A stretch of 64,000 nucleotides of DNA from Reticulitermes lucifugus. Taxonomy: Eukaryota; Arthropoda; Insecta; Blattodea; Rhinotermitidae. The translations under genes were made by a program, and so were the position numbers. The stretch spans positions 94,919-158,918 of the forward strand of contig JAKCWW010000109.1 of assembly GCA_026260175.1 (NCBI GenBank), read 5' to 3'. The notes under the pieces were generated by a model. That model was given only the letters and a program-made list of their open reading frames with translations, was not told the DNA's origin and did not search any database. Shown here piece after piece: positions 11,340 to 22,775 of the stretch (the first letter of the stretch is position 1; each line of letters opens with the position of its first letter).

Positions 11340-11756
11340 ACAATCACAACAACGTCATAGGTATATCTGAATACGAGTATATGTAAATACCAACGAACCC
11401 AACTATGTCACATTCACTTTGGCTCGCTGCTTGTGTAGTACCAAATGTACTCGTACTTTGCCTTAAATTAAGTGAGTGCTACTTCGCAAATACGCATGTT
11501 TATCTGAAGAACGGCATAAGATCGAATTCCGAAACGTCGCTTATATTAAACATGCTTAAGGTATCGGAGAACGTCCTTGTGTCATTGCTGTAATGGGTAT
11601 TGTCATAGTCATAGCTGCGTTTTTTAAAACTCAAGAGCTAACACATGGGTTCACAAGAAGAAACTATTTGTCTATAATAAGCAGATTAAAATTATGATGA
11701 ACGTGTGTACAACAAAATACCCTACAGCTCTGTCTGAAAATAAATTATAACACAGA
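11340..11756. other. no gene recognised
   Basis: Short unassigned spacer between two SINEs. The 62-codon frame at 11405-11593 has no recognisable domain. Confidence 0.45.
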
Positions 11757-12050
11757 GCGCCGTGCTTGGTACAAGGAAGGTTCTGGGTTCAAGTTTCGGC
11801 CCGAAGGTGACATACTCTGACTCAGGTTTTCTTGGGTTTTCTAATTTTCTATTCGGATAATCCCGGTCTCAAATTTCGGCCCGAAGACGGCATACTATGT
11901 CTCAGGAGTATCTTGATTTTTCTCATTCCGTCCAGGTATATGTCGGTGTGTTACCTCAAGTTCGGCTATGACCACATTCTTTTGACTGATCATTTTGATC
12001 ATGATACGCTATGATATGCAAGCTGCTTAAAGCAACGTTAAATAAACACG
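11757..12050 (+). mobile_element. decayed tRNA-derived SINE-H with internal duplication
   Basis: A head-like stretch with box B remnant GGGTTCAAGTTTC is followed by TTTCGGCCCGAAG and a CT-rich body, and ends in AGCAACGTTAAATAAAC, a tail of the GCGTTAAATAAC type seen in many insect SINEs. The block starting TTTCGGCCCGAAG occurs twice (about 11798 and 11875), each time followed by GACATACTCTGACTCAG-like sequence, so part of the body was duplicated in tandem, period near 77 bp. Confidence 0.55.
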
Positions 12051-12384
12051 TCCATAAAAACGTACTATATAATTTCGTTTATCAGCACCTGAATTTTCAC
12101 GGTAAGATACCGGTGGATACTTACGCACCTCTCGTAAGAAAATCAGGGATAGAAAGTAATTTGTACCCGCGCGTGACTGTGCCTTTATAGGTTTTCTGGA
12201 GATTTATTCGAGATCGACTTCTCCATCTACTCGTACACTGAAGAGCACTCCATAGTTCGAAAAAAAGAGCACGACTCTATTATATTTGCTCACTTGGTGG
12301 GTCATATTTATACACGACTTTAAGAAAATCTAAAAGTGGGATCGTTATTTGTGGTCCAGTCCAAATTTCCTCCGCTCATTCTGC

Positions 12385-12560
12385 GACAAACAGCACCCGG
12401 CGGAGGGTGGGTGGAGGTTTGTCGGGAACTATTCAGACGAAGGCGCCGGCACGCGCGGCTATGCCGACAAAAGCTCCCATTAGAACAACGACGCCGAGAA
12501 CGACAGTGAAGCCGCCATTGGTGGAAACGCAGAGGGACGTGAGCGGGAATCAGAATCTCT
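12385..12560 (-). other. CpG-rich patch; possible terminal exon with hydrophobic tail
   Basis: This patch is much richer in G, C and CpG than its surroundings. On the minus strand one frame between stops reads a short run, then STNGGFTVVLG, VVVLMGAF and VGIAARAGAFV before a stop, which looks like a membrane or GPI-anchor type C-terminal tail. On the plus strand a 64-codon frame (12407-12601) is rich in K, P, T and R. No clear splice acceptor was found. Some Beat-family proteins are membrane-tethered and the Ig exon at 40886-41019 has the same strand, so a distal 3' exon of that gene is possible but speculative. A promoter CpG patch is an alternative. Confidence 0.2.
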
Positions 12561-12948
12561 TATATCGCTTGTCAGCAGGAGCAACGTCTACTTGCACATA
12601 ACTACAGTGTTCCCTTCAACACTTCCTACAACTCCCCATTACAATGTAATGTGCATCCGGAGACTTGGTAGGCCTGATCCTATACTCTGAAGCTACGTGT
12701 CTTGTGTGAACTAGGTATGTGATTTGAGTGTGTTTGAAATACACGTACAAGTGTAGATTGCTTTCCCCTTCTCTGTCGTTTTCCAATTTAAACCACATCA
12801 AATTGAAGTGACGCACATACCTCGACAGAATACCTACCAATGTGTTCCCAAGAAGAAGCCAGCAGTGAAATTAACTGTGCATAGGATTGCATCTCAAGTT
12901 TTTTCATAGTGTTTTCAGATCTGTAAGACTAACATGGCGGTGTTGTTA

Positions 12949-12984
<36 letters not shown>

Positions 12985-13131
12985 GGGGCAGTTACTTTAA
13001 CAAGTCAGACGAGATGAGCAGTGTAGATAGCACGGATGGGAAATTCATATAGACTTTAGTCGGAAAACCTCGAAAGAAGGAAACCCCTTTCTTTTTGGAA
13101 ATGCTTGTACATCGGAGGATATAAATAAAAT
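12561..13131. other. no gene recognised apart from the (TTA)n tract
   Basis: The 74-codon minus-strand frame at 12616-12840 has no recognisable domain. Confidence 0.4.
12946..12984. repeat. (TTA)n microsatellite
   Basis: About twelve uninterrupted ATT/TTA units after one variant unit. Confidence 0.95.
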
Positions 13132-13275
13132 GCAAAGGTAAACTTCTCTGTGTAATTGATTAACACCATGCCATGACGATGTATGGCGGAGTCGAGGTAT
13201 AAGTCCTTGCCTTCCTAACCTCGGTACTGATGAAGGAGTGTGGTACGTTTCACCTCCCTACCCCTTTATCCACCG
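13132..13275 (-). mobile_element. SINE-E copy, decayed
   Basis: Starts GCAAAGGTAAAC and keeps ATGCCATGACG and CCTAACCTCGGTACTGATG, in the same order as the copies at 9229 and 59622. No head is recognisable. Confidence 0.5.
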
Positions 13276-16200
13276 TGATTAAGCCCCATGTGCCCACTGT
13301 ATAAGTGACTGAGTAAGCCCCTCAGCAAGTGTAGGTGCTTTGGAGATACTTTCTAAAGAAACTGGCTATAAGAGTGTGGAATGGATTCATCTGGCTCAGG
13401 ACAGTGAAGAGCGCAGGACTCTTTTAAACATAACAATAAATCTTCCGGTACGCCGTCTCAGGAATTACTTCTAGAAGGTCACGCAAGTTTGTTAAAACGC
13501 GCAGTGAACATGTGTTGAATGAGTGTTGGCCAGTTAGGTTCATGCCAAAGGATTCTGGAGCTCAGAAACGACAGACATGAAGTTGAATACAGAACTACCT
13601 TTGCATGAGCGGACACAAAGCAACGGACTGGCAGTATTTCTCATTTTGCCCATAAGCTAATAAGAGTATTCGAATATATAAAAGCCGATAGCCGTGTACA
13701 ACGTGTTTAGTCGGCAGTACTTGAAGGTGTTCTCGGTAATCACAACAAAATCGGAACGTATGTTTGTATTAATATACAAAAATTAAATCCTAGTTTCTAT
13801 ATTGGGTTCCGAATTATAAGGGACACTACCTGCACAGTATCAGGTACCGGTACGCGGAGTCCTGCAAGCAGGTGGCATCCCAGTAGAGGAAGCATTTTGT
13901 ACTAGTTCGCACTAACGCAACACTGCTGCTAGGTAAATTGTCGGAAGCTACAATCCGTCTTTAGTGTTCACTCACAGAGTAATTCCTCAATTATTTATGA
14001 TAATCGTTCTTATGGTACCTTAAGCATCATTGCCTTCATCTTGTATTCTGCAATGAATCGCATGGAAAGAAGTAATCTTAGTGTTTATTTTGCCTGGAGT
14101 AGTCAGAGTGTATCCTTCTGTGGCACTAAACACCGCTGTGGCTGAAGACTGTCAGAGGAAGCTGACAATGCGTGTGAAAGTGCAGCCACAGATACCGCAC
14201 GGATGTATTTGGCTTTTATTGATAGGTTCATTTAACTATGTGTCGAAGCAGAACTTTGATGGATCGAAATCTTGTTGAAAAGACGGTCTAGATGATCAAA
14301 GAGACGTGGGGTTTTGTTTCCTTTTAATGGTTAGGCAAACCAAGGAAATTTTTTTGTAATTATATACTTCGCGTCATTGGCTTACCAGTAATTTTATTCA
14401 AAACTGCGAACAGAAATGTGATTTAACCATTGAAGACTGTGAAAGTTATTTTGGCTTCTTTCTTTTCCCCTCTCCACTCCAGCAGTTGTCCAGTTGATAT
14501 CTTGCTTAATCTGGCTTAGTTATTTTATTAGTTTTGTCTTTATTTTTTAATACTGCTTTCAGTAACTCGGGTTGAATAATGGGACAACTAATACACACTG
14601 AATTATAAAGCTTGTGGAGGGAATGGTCGTGGCTTATTTTGGGGTTCTATAAAGGAATTTGGCTTCAGGGCCTAAGAAAACCACGAAACACTTCAGTAAT
14701 GATAATTGTTATAGACCCGATATTTCAGTCCGGCACCTTCCCTACAGCACATCTGCTGCCCACTGGACTGCAACGTTCGGTAACAAATCAGGGGTGCAAA
14801 TGGATCACGTGTCAAGTGTGGCCTTTTTTTCTGGCCATCAATAATTCTGGACACGTGGACAATTTTCAGCAAGTTTTTGTTTTCAATCTTACGCGTTTGG
14901 CTTATCTTTCTTTCCTTCTACCCTCTTCTTTTTTCCTTTTTTTAATTCATCTTCTATATTTAGGTTGTTGTCATTACACTGCAGAGATATTTTATTCTTG
15001 TTAAAGATCTTTGACAATGGTTGGGATCGATTTAATACAAGTACGATATAATTTCGTGTTTAGCATAATAGCGACGTGTTAAAACCGTCCTGAATTCCTT
15101 CCTAGCCCTCGTCATTGTGAAATTATATCTCTATAATGTCATCCAGTCACCTGAAGACACAGGTACAGGCACCCCCAAAACGTCTTATACGATTGTATAA
15201 AGTATGCTTTAGTAACGTCCCAAACATAACGAACAACAACTTGTCAGAACTGTTTAAAGCTTGTCTTACAGAAATTGGCCGCAGCGAATTAAAAGACTAA
15301 GAGTCATGAAATAAACGACCAGAACACAGGCCCTTGAAGAAACACAGATGAAATTTATCATGAAATTTAAAAACTGGTACACAGATATCTTCCAGTTCTA
15401 TCGTCTGTAAGGGAATTCTGCATGCAAGCTGAACTGCAACAAAAATTAACTCGCGCACACCTGAAAGAAGAATCGGCAGCTGTGATCGAATTGCTGTCGC
15501 TAGCTATGCCGTGGACTTTTAAATTTAAATAAAGGCATGATTTCGAAGCATTTGGCCAAGATTTTGACTTTGTAATTATGTTAATTTAAGGTAGTGAATA
15601 CCGATTATTAGGCCCACTGTGACTGTCGTTTATTCATACGTTACGTGGATCAAATCCGAGCACAGGTGACGTCACTGAGTTCTTTTACTTTCTTCCTAAT
15701 TCCAGAAGATTGAAGAGTGAATGTTGAGACGAGCGAACGCTTTGCCATTGCCTGAGCGCCGTTCTGAGACGCATTCATGTCTGTGTCAGTAGGACACTCA
15801 GAATCTGTAGTTGGTCAGTTACGGGCCCTACCAAGAAAGTTCGCTCAAGTTGTCCCATTCGGGAGTTGCCTAGCTGAGTACCATTTCGGCCGCGTGTTCA
15901 TATGGTTTATGTATCTGCCAGCAGACGAGGTACACTGGGATTTTGTCCCAACATCATTTACAGTTAATTATTCACTAATTATTCTACCATTCGATGCCGT
16001 ACATTTGGAGATGCTGAGAGCGTCTTTAAACTAAGACAAACAGTCGTGTTAATGTGTTGTGCTAATCATACTTGTGAATTGAGCAAGGCGGATATATCAC
16101 TGTGCGGCTCAAGTATTTCCTCGTGTTTTCAATTCCCGTCTGGTTCGTGGTGGTATGTCTGCAATCTTATTTTGTTCTGTGGAGACGAGGGCCTAACAAT

Positions 16201-16372
16201 GGGCCGATCCTATGTCAGGAGGAGCCTTAAGAAATGTTTAAGGTGTTAGTTACTTGAAAATTGTTTTCTGAGCAGGAAAAAAATCCTTATAGCTGAACAG
16301 GAATAAAGACTGTGAAGAATCAAATCTATTCTACTTAGATGGTGCACCGTGACGACTGGTAAAACCAGTGAT
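13276..16372. other. long unassigned stretch
   Basis: The longest frame (130 codons, 14612-15004) ends in a low-complexity hydrophobic run and has no known motif. Around 15960-16033 a segment ending GAGAGCGTCTTTAAACTAA recalls the tail of the SINE-A variant at 50790-50813, so an old SINE tail may be present. Otherwise nothing is recognised. Confidence 0.35.
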
Positions 16373-16532
16373 GTTTTAATCAGAAGTACAGTGCATTCAG
16401 TCTCAACACAACAACTTATTTATCATACAAAATCAGCTACTTGTTTCTGCTAATATTAGCCGAAACATGTAGCTGATTTTGTATGATAAGTAAGTTGTAT
16501 TTAGAGTGAATATACTGCACTTCTGATTATAC
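16373..16532. repeat. 160-bp near-perfect palindrome with ribozyme-like half-motifs
   Basis: The left arm (16373-16440) and right arm (16469-16532) are reverse complements with few mismatches, and the middle (TTTCTGCTAATATTAGCCGAAA) is itself palindromic about AATATT, so there is no true spacer. Each arm carries the GAAACATGTAGCTG-type end seen at the minus-strand core 5997-6043, but CTGATGA is missing on both sides. It looks like two copies of the distal end of that element fused head to head. Confidence 0.85.
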
Positions 16533-16579
16533 TGAAAGCACGATGGGGATGAATTTCCTTAACACTATAAAGATGTTTT

Positions 16580-16795
16580 GAATGATCATAGTTTCTTCAT
16601 CTTCAGGGTCAAGCAGTCCTAGAAAATGTACTCCTTTTGGGGTGCGCCACATGAATATGAAGGCACTACGCTCCTTCGAAACGTCTGTAACATTGTACCA
16701 GTCGACATGGAGTAACATCCCAGAAGACTTGCATCTTCATCAGAACCCCTGTGAAAATCGCAAATCTCAGAAGCAGTGTTGTGGTTTGGATGTGA
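16580..16795 (+). repeat. interspersed repeat family C
   Basis: Contains GAAGG, then CCTTCGAAACGTCTG, followed by GACATGGAGTAACATCCCAG. The same order (CTTCGAAACGTC, then a variant of GGCGTCACATCCCAGAAGA) recurs at 37425, 37870, 42661, 60711, 61600, 63740 and, on the minus strand, 49885. The 101-codon frame across it is a by-product. At the left edge CATCTTCAGGGTC is the reverse of the CCTGAAGATG core, so it may be the remnant of an inverted pair. Confidence 0.7.
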
Positions 16796-17267
16796 TGTTC
16801 GCTTGCATACCTCCATTTTTGTTCAATAACAGACGTGAACCAGGAAATGTTGAAGTGTTATTCCAATTGTGTAATATGTTAACGTGAATATTTAAATTCT
16901 CTGTGAACTACGGATTACGTATACGTTTCTCGTCGTAGCACGTAGCAATGAAACCACTTTTGTTTGAACACATGTGTCAAGCTCCATGTCACATGCAGGC
17001 GAAACCGTTAATGAACCAGAAAAAGGGAGGAACAGGTTAAAATAACTGAAATTCTGGGCCAAATATATTAGAATCTATACAAAATGACATGTTCGTTACA
17101 GATACTGGAAATTATATTTTTGTTATTTTTATATACAAATTACAAAATAACTTGTATTACACGATATCTGGGCACGACAGTATATATTGGATTATGGGTG
17201 TCCTGAATGTTTGTTTGGCCTGTAGTCAGCCAGTTACATGTATACCAACATGTAACCGGACTTCCCT

Positions 17268-17360
17268 TGTCAGGCCTGATTCGAGTCCAGCCTGTTAGAC
17301 GCTTTAACTAAAATAATAACAATGTGTGTGGCGAAGGGTTCGAGTCCCTCACACCACTAC
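17268..17360 (+). other. two tRNA T-arm-like remnants
   Basis: CCTGATTCGAGTCCAG (about 17273) and AGGGTTCGAGTCCCT then CACACCA (about 17334-17356) look like box B/T-arm parts. The second has a proper 4-bp T stem. No D-arm or anticodon arm is recognisable, so they are SINE heads in decay and not tRNA genes. Confidence 0.35.
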
Positions 17361-18601
17361 ACAAAAGGACGGAAATTCTGTGGTGGGGGTAAGCAGTGAT
17401 TTAAAAAACAGAGCTATCAGCAGGCAACATGGCCCCACTGTTTACAAGTTCGAGACTTGAGACTGTGATGCTGAAGTTCATTATCTGGACAAGCTCAAAC
17501 GGCTGCATTAATTTGGGTCGACAAGATTTAGTGTCATAAAATCATTGCAAGAAGGGTATGAAAGGGACACCGTCTTGAAAATTACTTGGCTTTGCTATGG
17601 AAGCAATTCTTCCTAGAATTCAGAGAACCTTGAACCCAGCGTTCAGGTTTCAACCAAATGGAAGGCAACAACCCCAGCATCATAAAAAGAAACAAAACAT
17701 TTAGAGGGAGGATGGTGTACTGACCCCAATACTGGAGGCAGTTCGCTGTAGGTCTGGAGAGCGATGTAGTCAGAGACCATATGTGCCGTCATAAGTATAA
17801 TACATACAATTTTGAACATAATAAACATACATTTTTAAAATAAATATTAGACTAGACGAACACACCCCTGTGTAATCCCTGAGATTGTCTCAACCGCAGA
17901 GCTAGTAGAAAGGACAGTATCAAACAGTTTATTGATTCGTTAAGTAATTATTTAATGCACTGGTAACGATATACAGATTCATGAGTTCTGTGAAGGTGTC
18001 ACTAGTACAGTACCATGAGACGTTCACCTCGTTGTCAGTCAGCAGTTGACCCCTTCTAATATCCCACTACCAAACTTAATCGAAACACATCTATTAGTTT
18101 CGAATATGAAACAATCGGACGAACAGACGCGACAGTTACAGAATATATCCCTGCAGAGCCTGGCCGCTACAGTTTCTCGTTACGTCGCGACATGTTTTAG
18201 TCTGAATGCTGTAATATACACATCTGTCCTCCTTACGTCAGCAATCCTTAGTTCTCATTTCTATCATACGATTGTACCAAAGACCAGTGGAAGAAGAAAA
18301 TTAGTGAAGGAAGAATTACAAGTAAAAACAGAAGAAAAAATCAAATAGAAAAATCGGATAACGGGGAATATAGGAAGGTGTAGAAAGACAAAAACTAATT
18401 GCAATGTTATTTATTTTATGGCCATAATTATATTCTCTACAAAATTGTGAAATTCCTTCTGTGGGTCCGAAACGGTTGAAGAGGAAGATATCATTTGATG
18501 CGAATAATAAGCGTTGTTGAGTTCTGCCTGGAACATATTTTTTCCCGTGTGCTGGCTTTGAAATTATACATTACGATGTTGAATCAGCACATAAAGTACT
18601 G

Positions 18602-18623
18602 AATTATTATTATTATTATTATT
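18602..18623. repeat. (ATT)n microsatellite
   Basis: Seven uninterrupted ATT units. Confidence 0.9.
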
Positions 18624-21443
18624 TGTAATAAATTGTGTTATAGAAATTCATGACGAGAAGATCTTTGATCGGTTACAAAATTTACTAAATTATGGAGAGT
18701 GTCACGTCTTTATCGGGGAAAAGCATTTTTGGATTTCAAATTAGATGTAAAGAAATGGTTCTGGTGTACATCCTGGCCATAGGCTTTTAAACAAAACAGA
18801 TTTTCAAATATATGATGTAGTCTGCACACATTTTCAGTGACACTTATTAATGTTACAGTAGTTTGTATTCGTTTCTTATTCAGTATCGATTATTGGGCTT
18901 CAGAATTGTTAGAAGGAAGCATATGGGCTTGGATGTTCCTTGAAGCTAACCCTTGTATTGAAGAAGAGTTTGGAAGTGGGAGAAGAGTGGATGATAGATC
19001 CTAGATATGAAGAGCAAGGTATCAGCGGAACAGCTATCAGAGAAATTTTAAGAGGCTTAAGATCACGAGAATATTAATGTGTAGTAAATTATTACATTTG
19101 TAAAATAAATTTAACACATATTACTTATTTTGAAGAAGGCAATGTCAAATATATCGTCATATGAATGAAAAATTGTGTATGTACGTACGAATTTTGATGA
19201 CATGTGAGGCAAGACTGCCGACAGCCATCAGATTTGGAACGTTAGGGTTAAGAGAAAATTGAGCAAAAGGATCTGTATGTTTTGGTAATTTATTGATATG
19301 AATACCGTCAAAACACGACACGCAGAATTTAAATTATACCTGTATAGACTAGCAATGTATCTGGCGTACGTGGACTTCATTACGTCGTTGTGTTTGCTTT
19401 ACTTGCTGCAGGACAAACAGCCTCAAAATAAAAGCTGAACAGCAATCCCGAATTACGACTGTACCGCACGAAGTCACCTAAGTACTGTCACAACACCAAT
19501 TTCGCTTATGCAATGAACAACTTATTATTTTAATAGTTGAAAATTCTGTTCAATTGCACAGATAACATAGGTCTGACTACGGAGGAGAGTTCAATCGAAC
19601 GTTTTACATTTGTGACGAATTGTTTGAGCATATGTGGAGGCGCGAAAAAATATTTGGCTATTTGTGCCTATGCGGAAGGTGAAAGTTAGATGCTGACTGT
19701 TGAGTTTCTATAAGTGACGAGGATCGTAACAATTTTGATGACATTAAGCTTTTGACGGGTCACAGCAAGGTGTATATGGTGGAACAAGGTACATAGAGGG
19801 CGTGGGAGAGACGAGAAGTGCACACAAATTTTCAGCTAGAAATTACGGAGGTAAGAAACATTTGGGAGGGTGAGGTGTAAATGAGAAATTAATGTCAAAA
19901 TTGCTGTTACAATTAAGAGATGGTAATGCCTGGATTCATATTTTTAAGTATCGGAACCAGTGGTGGGTTCCATGCAAGCACGGTAATGGACCGTCTACTT
20001 CAATACATAGCGTGGAAAATCTTTGCAAACTACGCAACTGTTAGCTCCTCAAGAAGGAAACTCTTCAATTAAGTTACATATAATGAGAGCTAATTGACTG
20101 CTACGTCTTTAATGACGGAAAATAAAATATTTTCAGTTGTATAAATATTGTGTGTTGTTAACCAAAAACACCCACATGTAGAAATCGCTACCATTTCTGC
20201 CTTAATGTCACTGTATTCGTTATGTGTAGCTGTTGGTTTACACAATCTCGTAAGATTTCTAGCCAGATTCGAAATGTTTGCATGGTTTTCCATTTAAATG
20301 TAACATTTCCTTTATTTATTGACACGTAAATCACAGTCAAAGAGCATATGTTATGACACACATCTCTGACAGCATGAACGTTCGACGTAACACAAGTGTT
20401 TCTATATAGATCGTGTTATGATAAAATATACTGCTTTCTTTCTGCCTTTTTTTAGACCCAATACCTTTTTAGCTACGGTTACTTTTTCCATGCTGTGTAC
20501 CACGTGCCTTCGATCCAGTTATTCTCGTGCAGTTATTTAATAAAGATTATTTTTCATGAATGACTGATTCATTAATTCGAGGCCTTGATCTCTCAATGAT
20601 TTGTGGATAGGCACATAGCCTTCGATGCTGACGCGGCTGTAACCCCCCCCCTCACCCCACAGACACACAAAAACACACGCACGAACACAGACTCGATGTC
20701 ACATTAAATTACGAAAGAAAATATTTTAAAAACCATTAATTTAGCGTACTGCGTAGCTATTACTGTAAGCTGGAGTACAATACATAATTATGGGAATTAT
20801 GTAGGCTATTCTTTTCCAAATCAGATGTAAGTTAATCCAACGTTTTATTGTAAAATTGTCAGTACTTGGAAATCAAATACCAGACTAAGTCCGCTTTTGA
20901 ACGTACGTCTCTCAGTTCAATTAGCTTGACTCCGCAATAGACGGATATGGCCGTTTCGAAATAACCGCGATCATCACGTCCTCGTGAGAAATGTGTAGCT
21001 CCTAAAAGACTGTTATGCAACGTGCGGTATGCCAACTGTCCGAGTTGAATGAGTACAATTTGTAAAGTATAACACAGCGAATAAAAACAATGTCATTAAC
21101 ACTTATTCAGAGAAAATGTCATTAACAATGAACGGTTTTCTTACGCATAAACTGTGCTCTGATATCAGCCCTAATATTTTGAAGACACTTAAATAAGATT
21201 TTAGCAGAATTACGGCAAGTGCACCGCCGAAAGAAGGTAATTATCATGCTCCGTACGAACAGTACATAGTCGTATTCCTAAGACGTCCTTCTATACACAT
21301 GAAACTTGTCATTATTTCTTATTTTCTTATTATTCGACGTTTTTGGGCGAGGTTTATCTGTAATTTCATAAGCCCAAATGGAATTGTTAGTGGGAAGGAA
21401 CAGAAATTACCATCATAATTTCTGCGTTCAGAACTCTCACAAG

Positions 21444-21665
21444 GCGACCGCCGGTGTCTCACAGCGGGGACACGGGCTCAATTCCAGGTCATTCCGTGTG
21501 GGATTTGTGGTGGACAAAGTGGCACTGGGTCTCGTTTTTCTCCGAGTACATCAGTTTTCCCTTGGCACTGTTATTCCAGCCATGTCCTATACACATTCAT
21601 TTATATCTCATCAACAATATATTATCTGAGCAGTTGAGAGTGCCTTTAAATAACACCCTTAAAAA
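21444..21665 (+). mobile_element. SINE-A (short-tail variant) with perfect target duplication
   Basis: The copy begins GCGACCGCCGG inside the tRNA-like head (box A lost) and keeps box B as GGGCTCAATTCC. It then has TTTGTGGTGGACAAAGTGGC and CTCCGAGTACATC, and ends GAGAGTGCCTTTAAATAAC plus an A-rich stretch. It is flanked by an identical 12-bp direct repeat, AACTCTCACAAG, at 21432-21443 and 21666-21677, which fixes both ends and shows insertion by target-primed reverse transcription. The frames of 83 and 89 codons over it are by-products. Confidence 0.9.
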
Positions 21666-21677
21666 AACTCTCACAAG

Positions 21678-22358
21678 TCTTTTGAAAGCAGTGCATTATT
21701 TACTTCGTTGGCTGAATAGATGAAGAAGTATTGTTCCGTCATACTTTAAAAGTACTTCAAATCCCCTGCTAAAACTCCCAGTTCACTGCCTACTTAAACA
21801 TTCTTTGGACTTACAGCAGTACTTTAACTTTAAATCGCAGGGTTGATGCGAATTTGAAAGTTCATGCTGCAGTCAGCTCGATTCATTTGTTGTCAATTGT
21901 GTTAGAACGTGGGCCAAAGAAAAACGTTCCACCCTAAGAAGTCTATTCCCTAACCATCTTAAAACATCTGAGATTAGTACTGTTCACTTGACTGCATTTA
22001 AAAAAGGAAATCCACGCAGCAGAATCCTGGAGAACCTGCCATTCACTCAATTGATCAACCAAGTCTCGAGAAATTCGGGTATGAAGCTGTAGGACGGATT
22101 CGTCTGACTTAACACAGCGTCCAATGGCGGTGTTTTGTGAACAGTGGTGGGCGTTCGGACTTCATAAAGGGAGACATCTACCTAAGTATCAACATTAAGA
22201 AGGGAAGTCATGTACCATTGTGGTCAGTTACTGGTTTAATCAACACCACATCTATTAAACCACATCACGTGACTTAGTGTCGGAATTTGTTTTATTTAAT
22301 ACCTTACGCAGTTGAAGCTCATTACATATTCAGATGTTCTATAAATATGTTGTTTTAC
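21678..22358. other. no gene recognised
   Basis: Unassigned sequence between a SINE and the fold-back element. Confidence 0.45.
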
Positions 22359-22411
22359 TTAATAGCTTTTATTTTAACCAAAACATGCACTGCATCTTGT
22401 CGTCATATATA

Positions 22412-22454
22412 CCCCTACATATGTTTCGACTACTTATTAGTCATCATCAGGGGG
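22412..22454 (-). ncRNA. hammerhead-ribozyme-like core, left arm
   Basis: Minus strand: CCCC, CTGATGA, one extra T, stem GACTA/TAGTC with a 5-base loop, GAAA, CATATG, TA, GGGG. CCCC/GGGG gives stem I. CATATG is a slightly longer version of the CATG seen in other copies, which is what a variable stem III hairpin would allow. Confidence 0.55.
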
Positions 22455-22676
22455 ATAAAAGTATATAAACAGACTACACATCCACTATAATAGTTGGTTC
22501 ACATTCAATGTTAAAACGAGATGAATTATGTTCACTATAGAAACATGTAGCATTTTTTATGCTTCAGTGGTTAAAATGTATAAGTGCATCCATTTGGTTC
22601 AATAAAACATGTAGAGCAGAGCATCTGAATGTGTACTATTATAGTGGATGTGTAGTCTGTGTTTATATACTTTGAT

Positions 22677-22719
22677 CCCCCTGATGATGACTAATAANTA
22701 GTCGAAACATATGTAGGGG
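22677..22719 (+). ncRNA. hammerhead-ribozyme-like core, right arm
   Basis: Plus strand: CCCC, CTGATGA, T, GACTA, loop with one N, TAGTC, GAAA, CATATG, TA, GGGG. It is a near-identical partner of the left-arm core in opposite orientation. A transcript through both arms would fold into one long hairpin that competes with the ribozyme fold. Confidence 0.55.
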
Positions 22720-22775
22720 TATATATGACGACAAAATTGTAGTGCATGTGTTGGTTAAAATAAGAGCTATTATTT

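Larger units (their letters stand above)
16796..21431. other. long unassigned stretch
   Basis: No gene seen. Frames of 60-100 codons (for example 18046-18348) have no motif I know. A (ATT)n tract and tRNA-like remnants are listed separately. A C8 run lies near 20643. Confidence 0.35.
22359..22775. mobile_element. fold-back element with two opposed ribozyme-like cores
   Basis: Left arm 22359-22508 and right arm 22622-22775 are reverse complements of about 150 bp with a few small indels, separated by ~113 bp. Each arm contains one hammerhead-like core (22412-22454 minus, 22677-22719 plus). No coding region is present. The spacer holds two further AAACATGTAG words. Inverted terminal repeats with hammerhead motifs are a known feature of Penelope-like elements, so a deleted non-autonomous derivative is my inference. 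One N at 22698 lies in the right stem II loop. Confidence 0.8.

Noticed and set aside
10239-11370. Frames of 274-340 codons
   Set aside because: They are open only because they cross 682 undetermined bases.
14612-15004. 130-codon plus-strand frame
   Set aside because: No motif, ends in a T-rich hydrophobic run, overlapping frames on the same strand; looks like chance.
16582-16887. 101-codon plus-strand frame
   Set aside because: It lies over family C repeat; similar peptides recur at other copies and are by-products of the repeat.
17334-17356. tRNA gene
   Set aside because: Only a T-arm and CACACCA remain; no D-arm, anticodon arm or acceptor partner.
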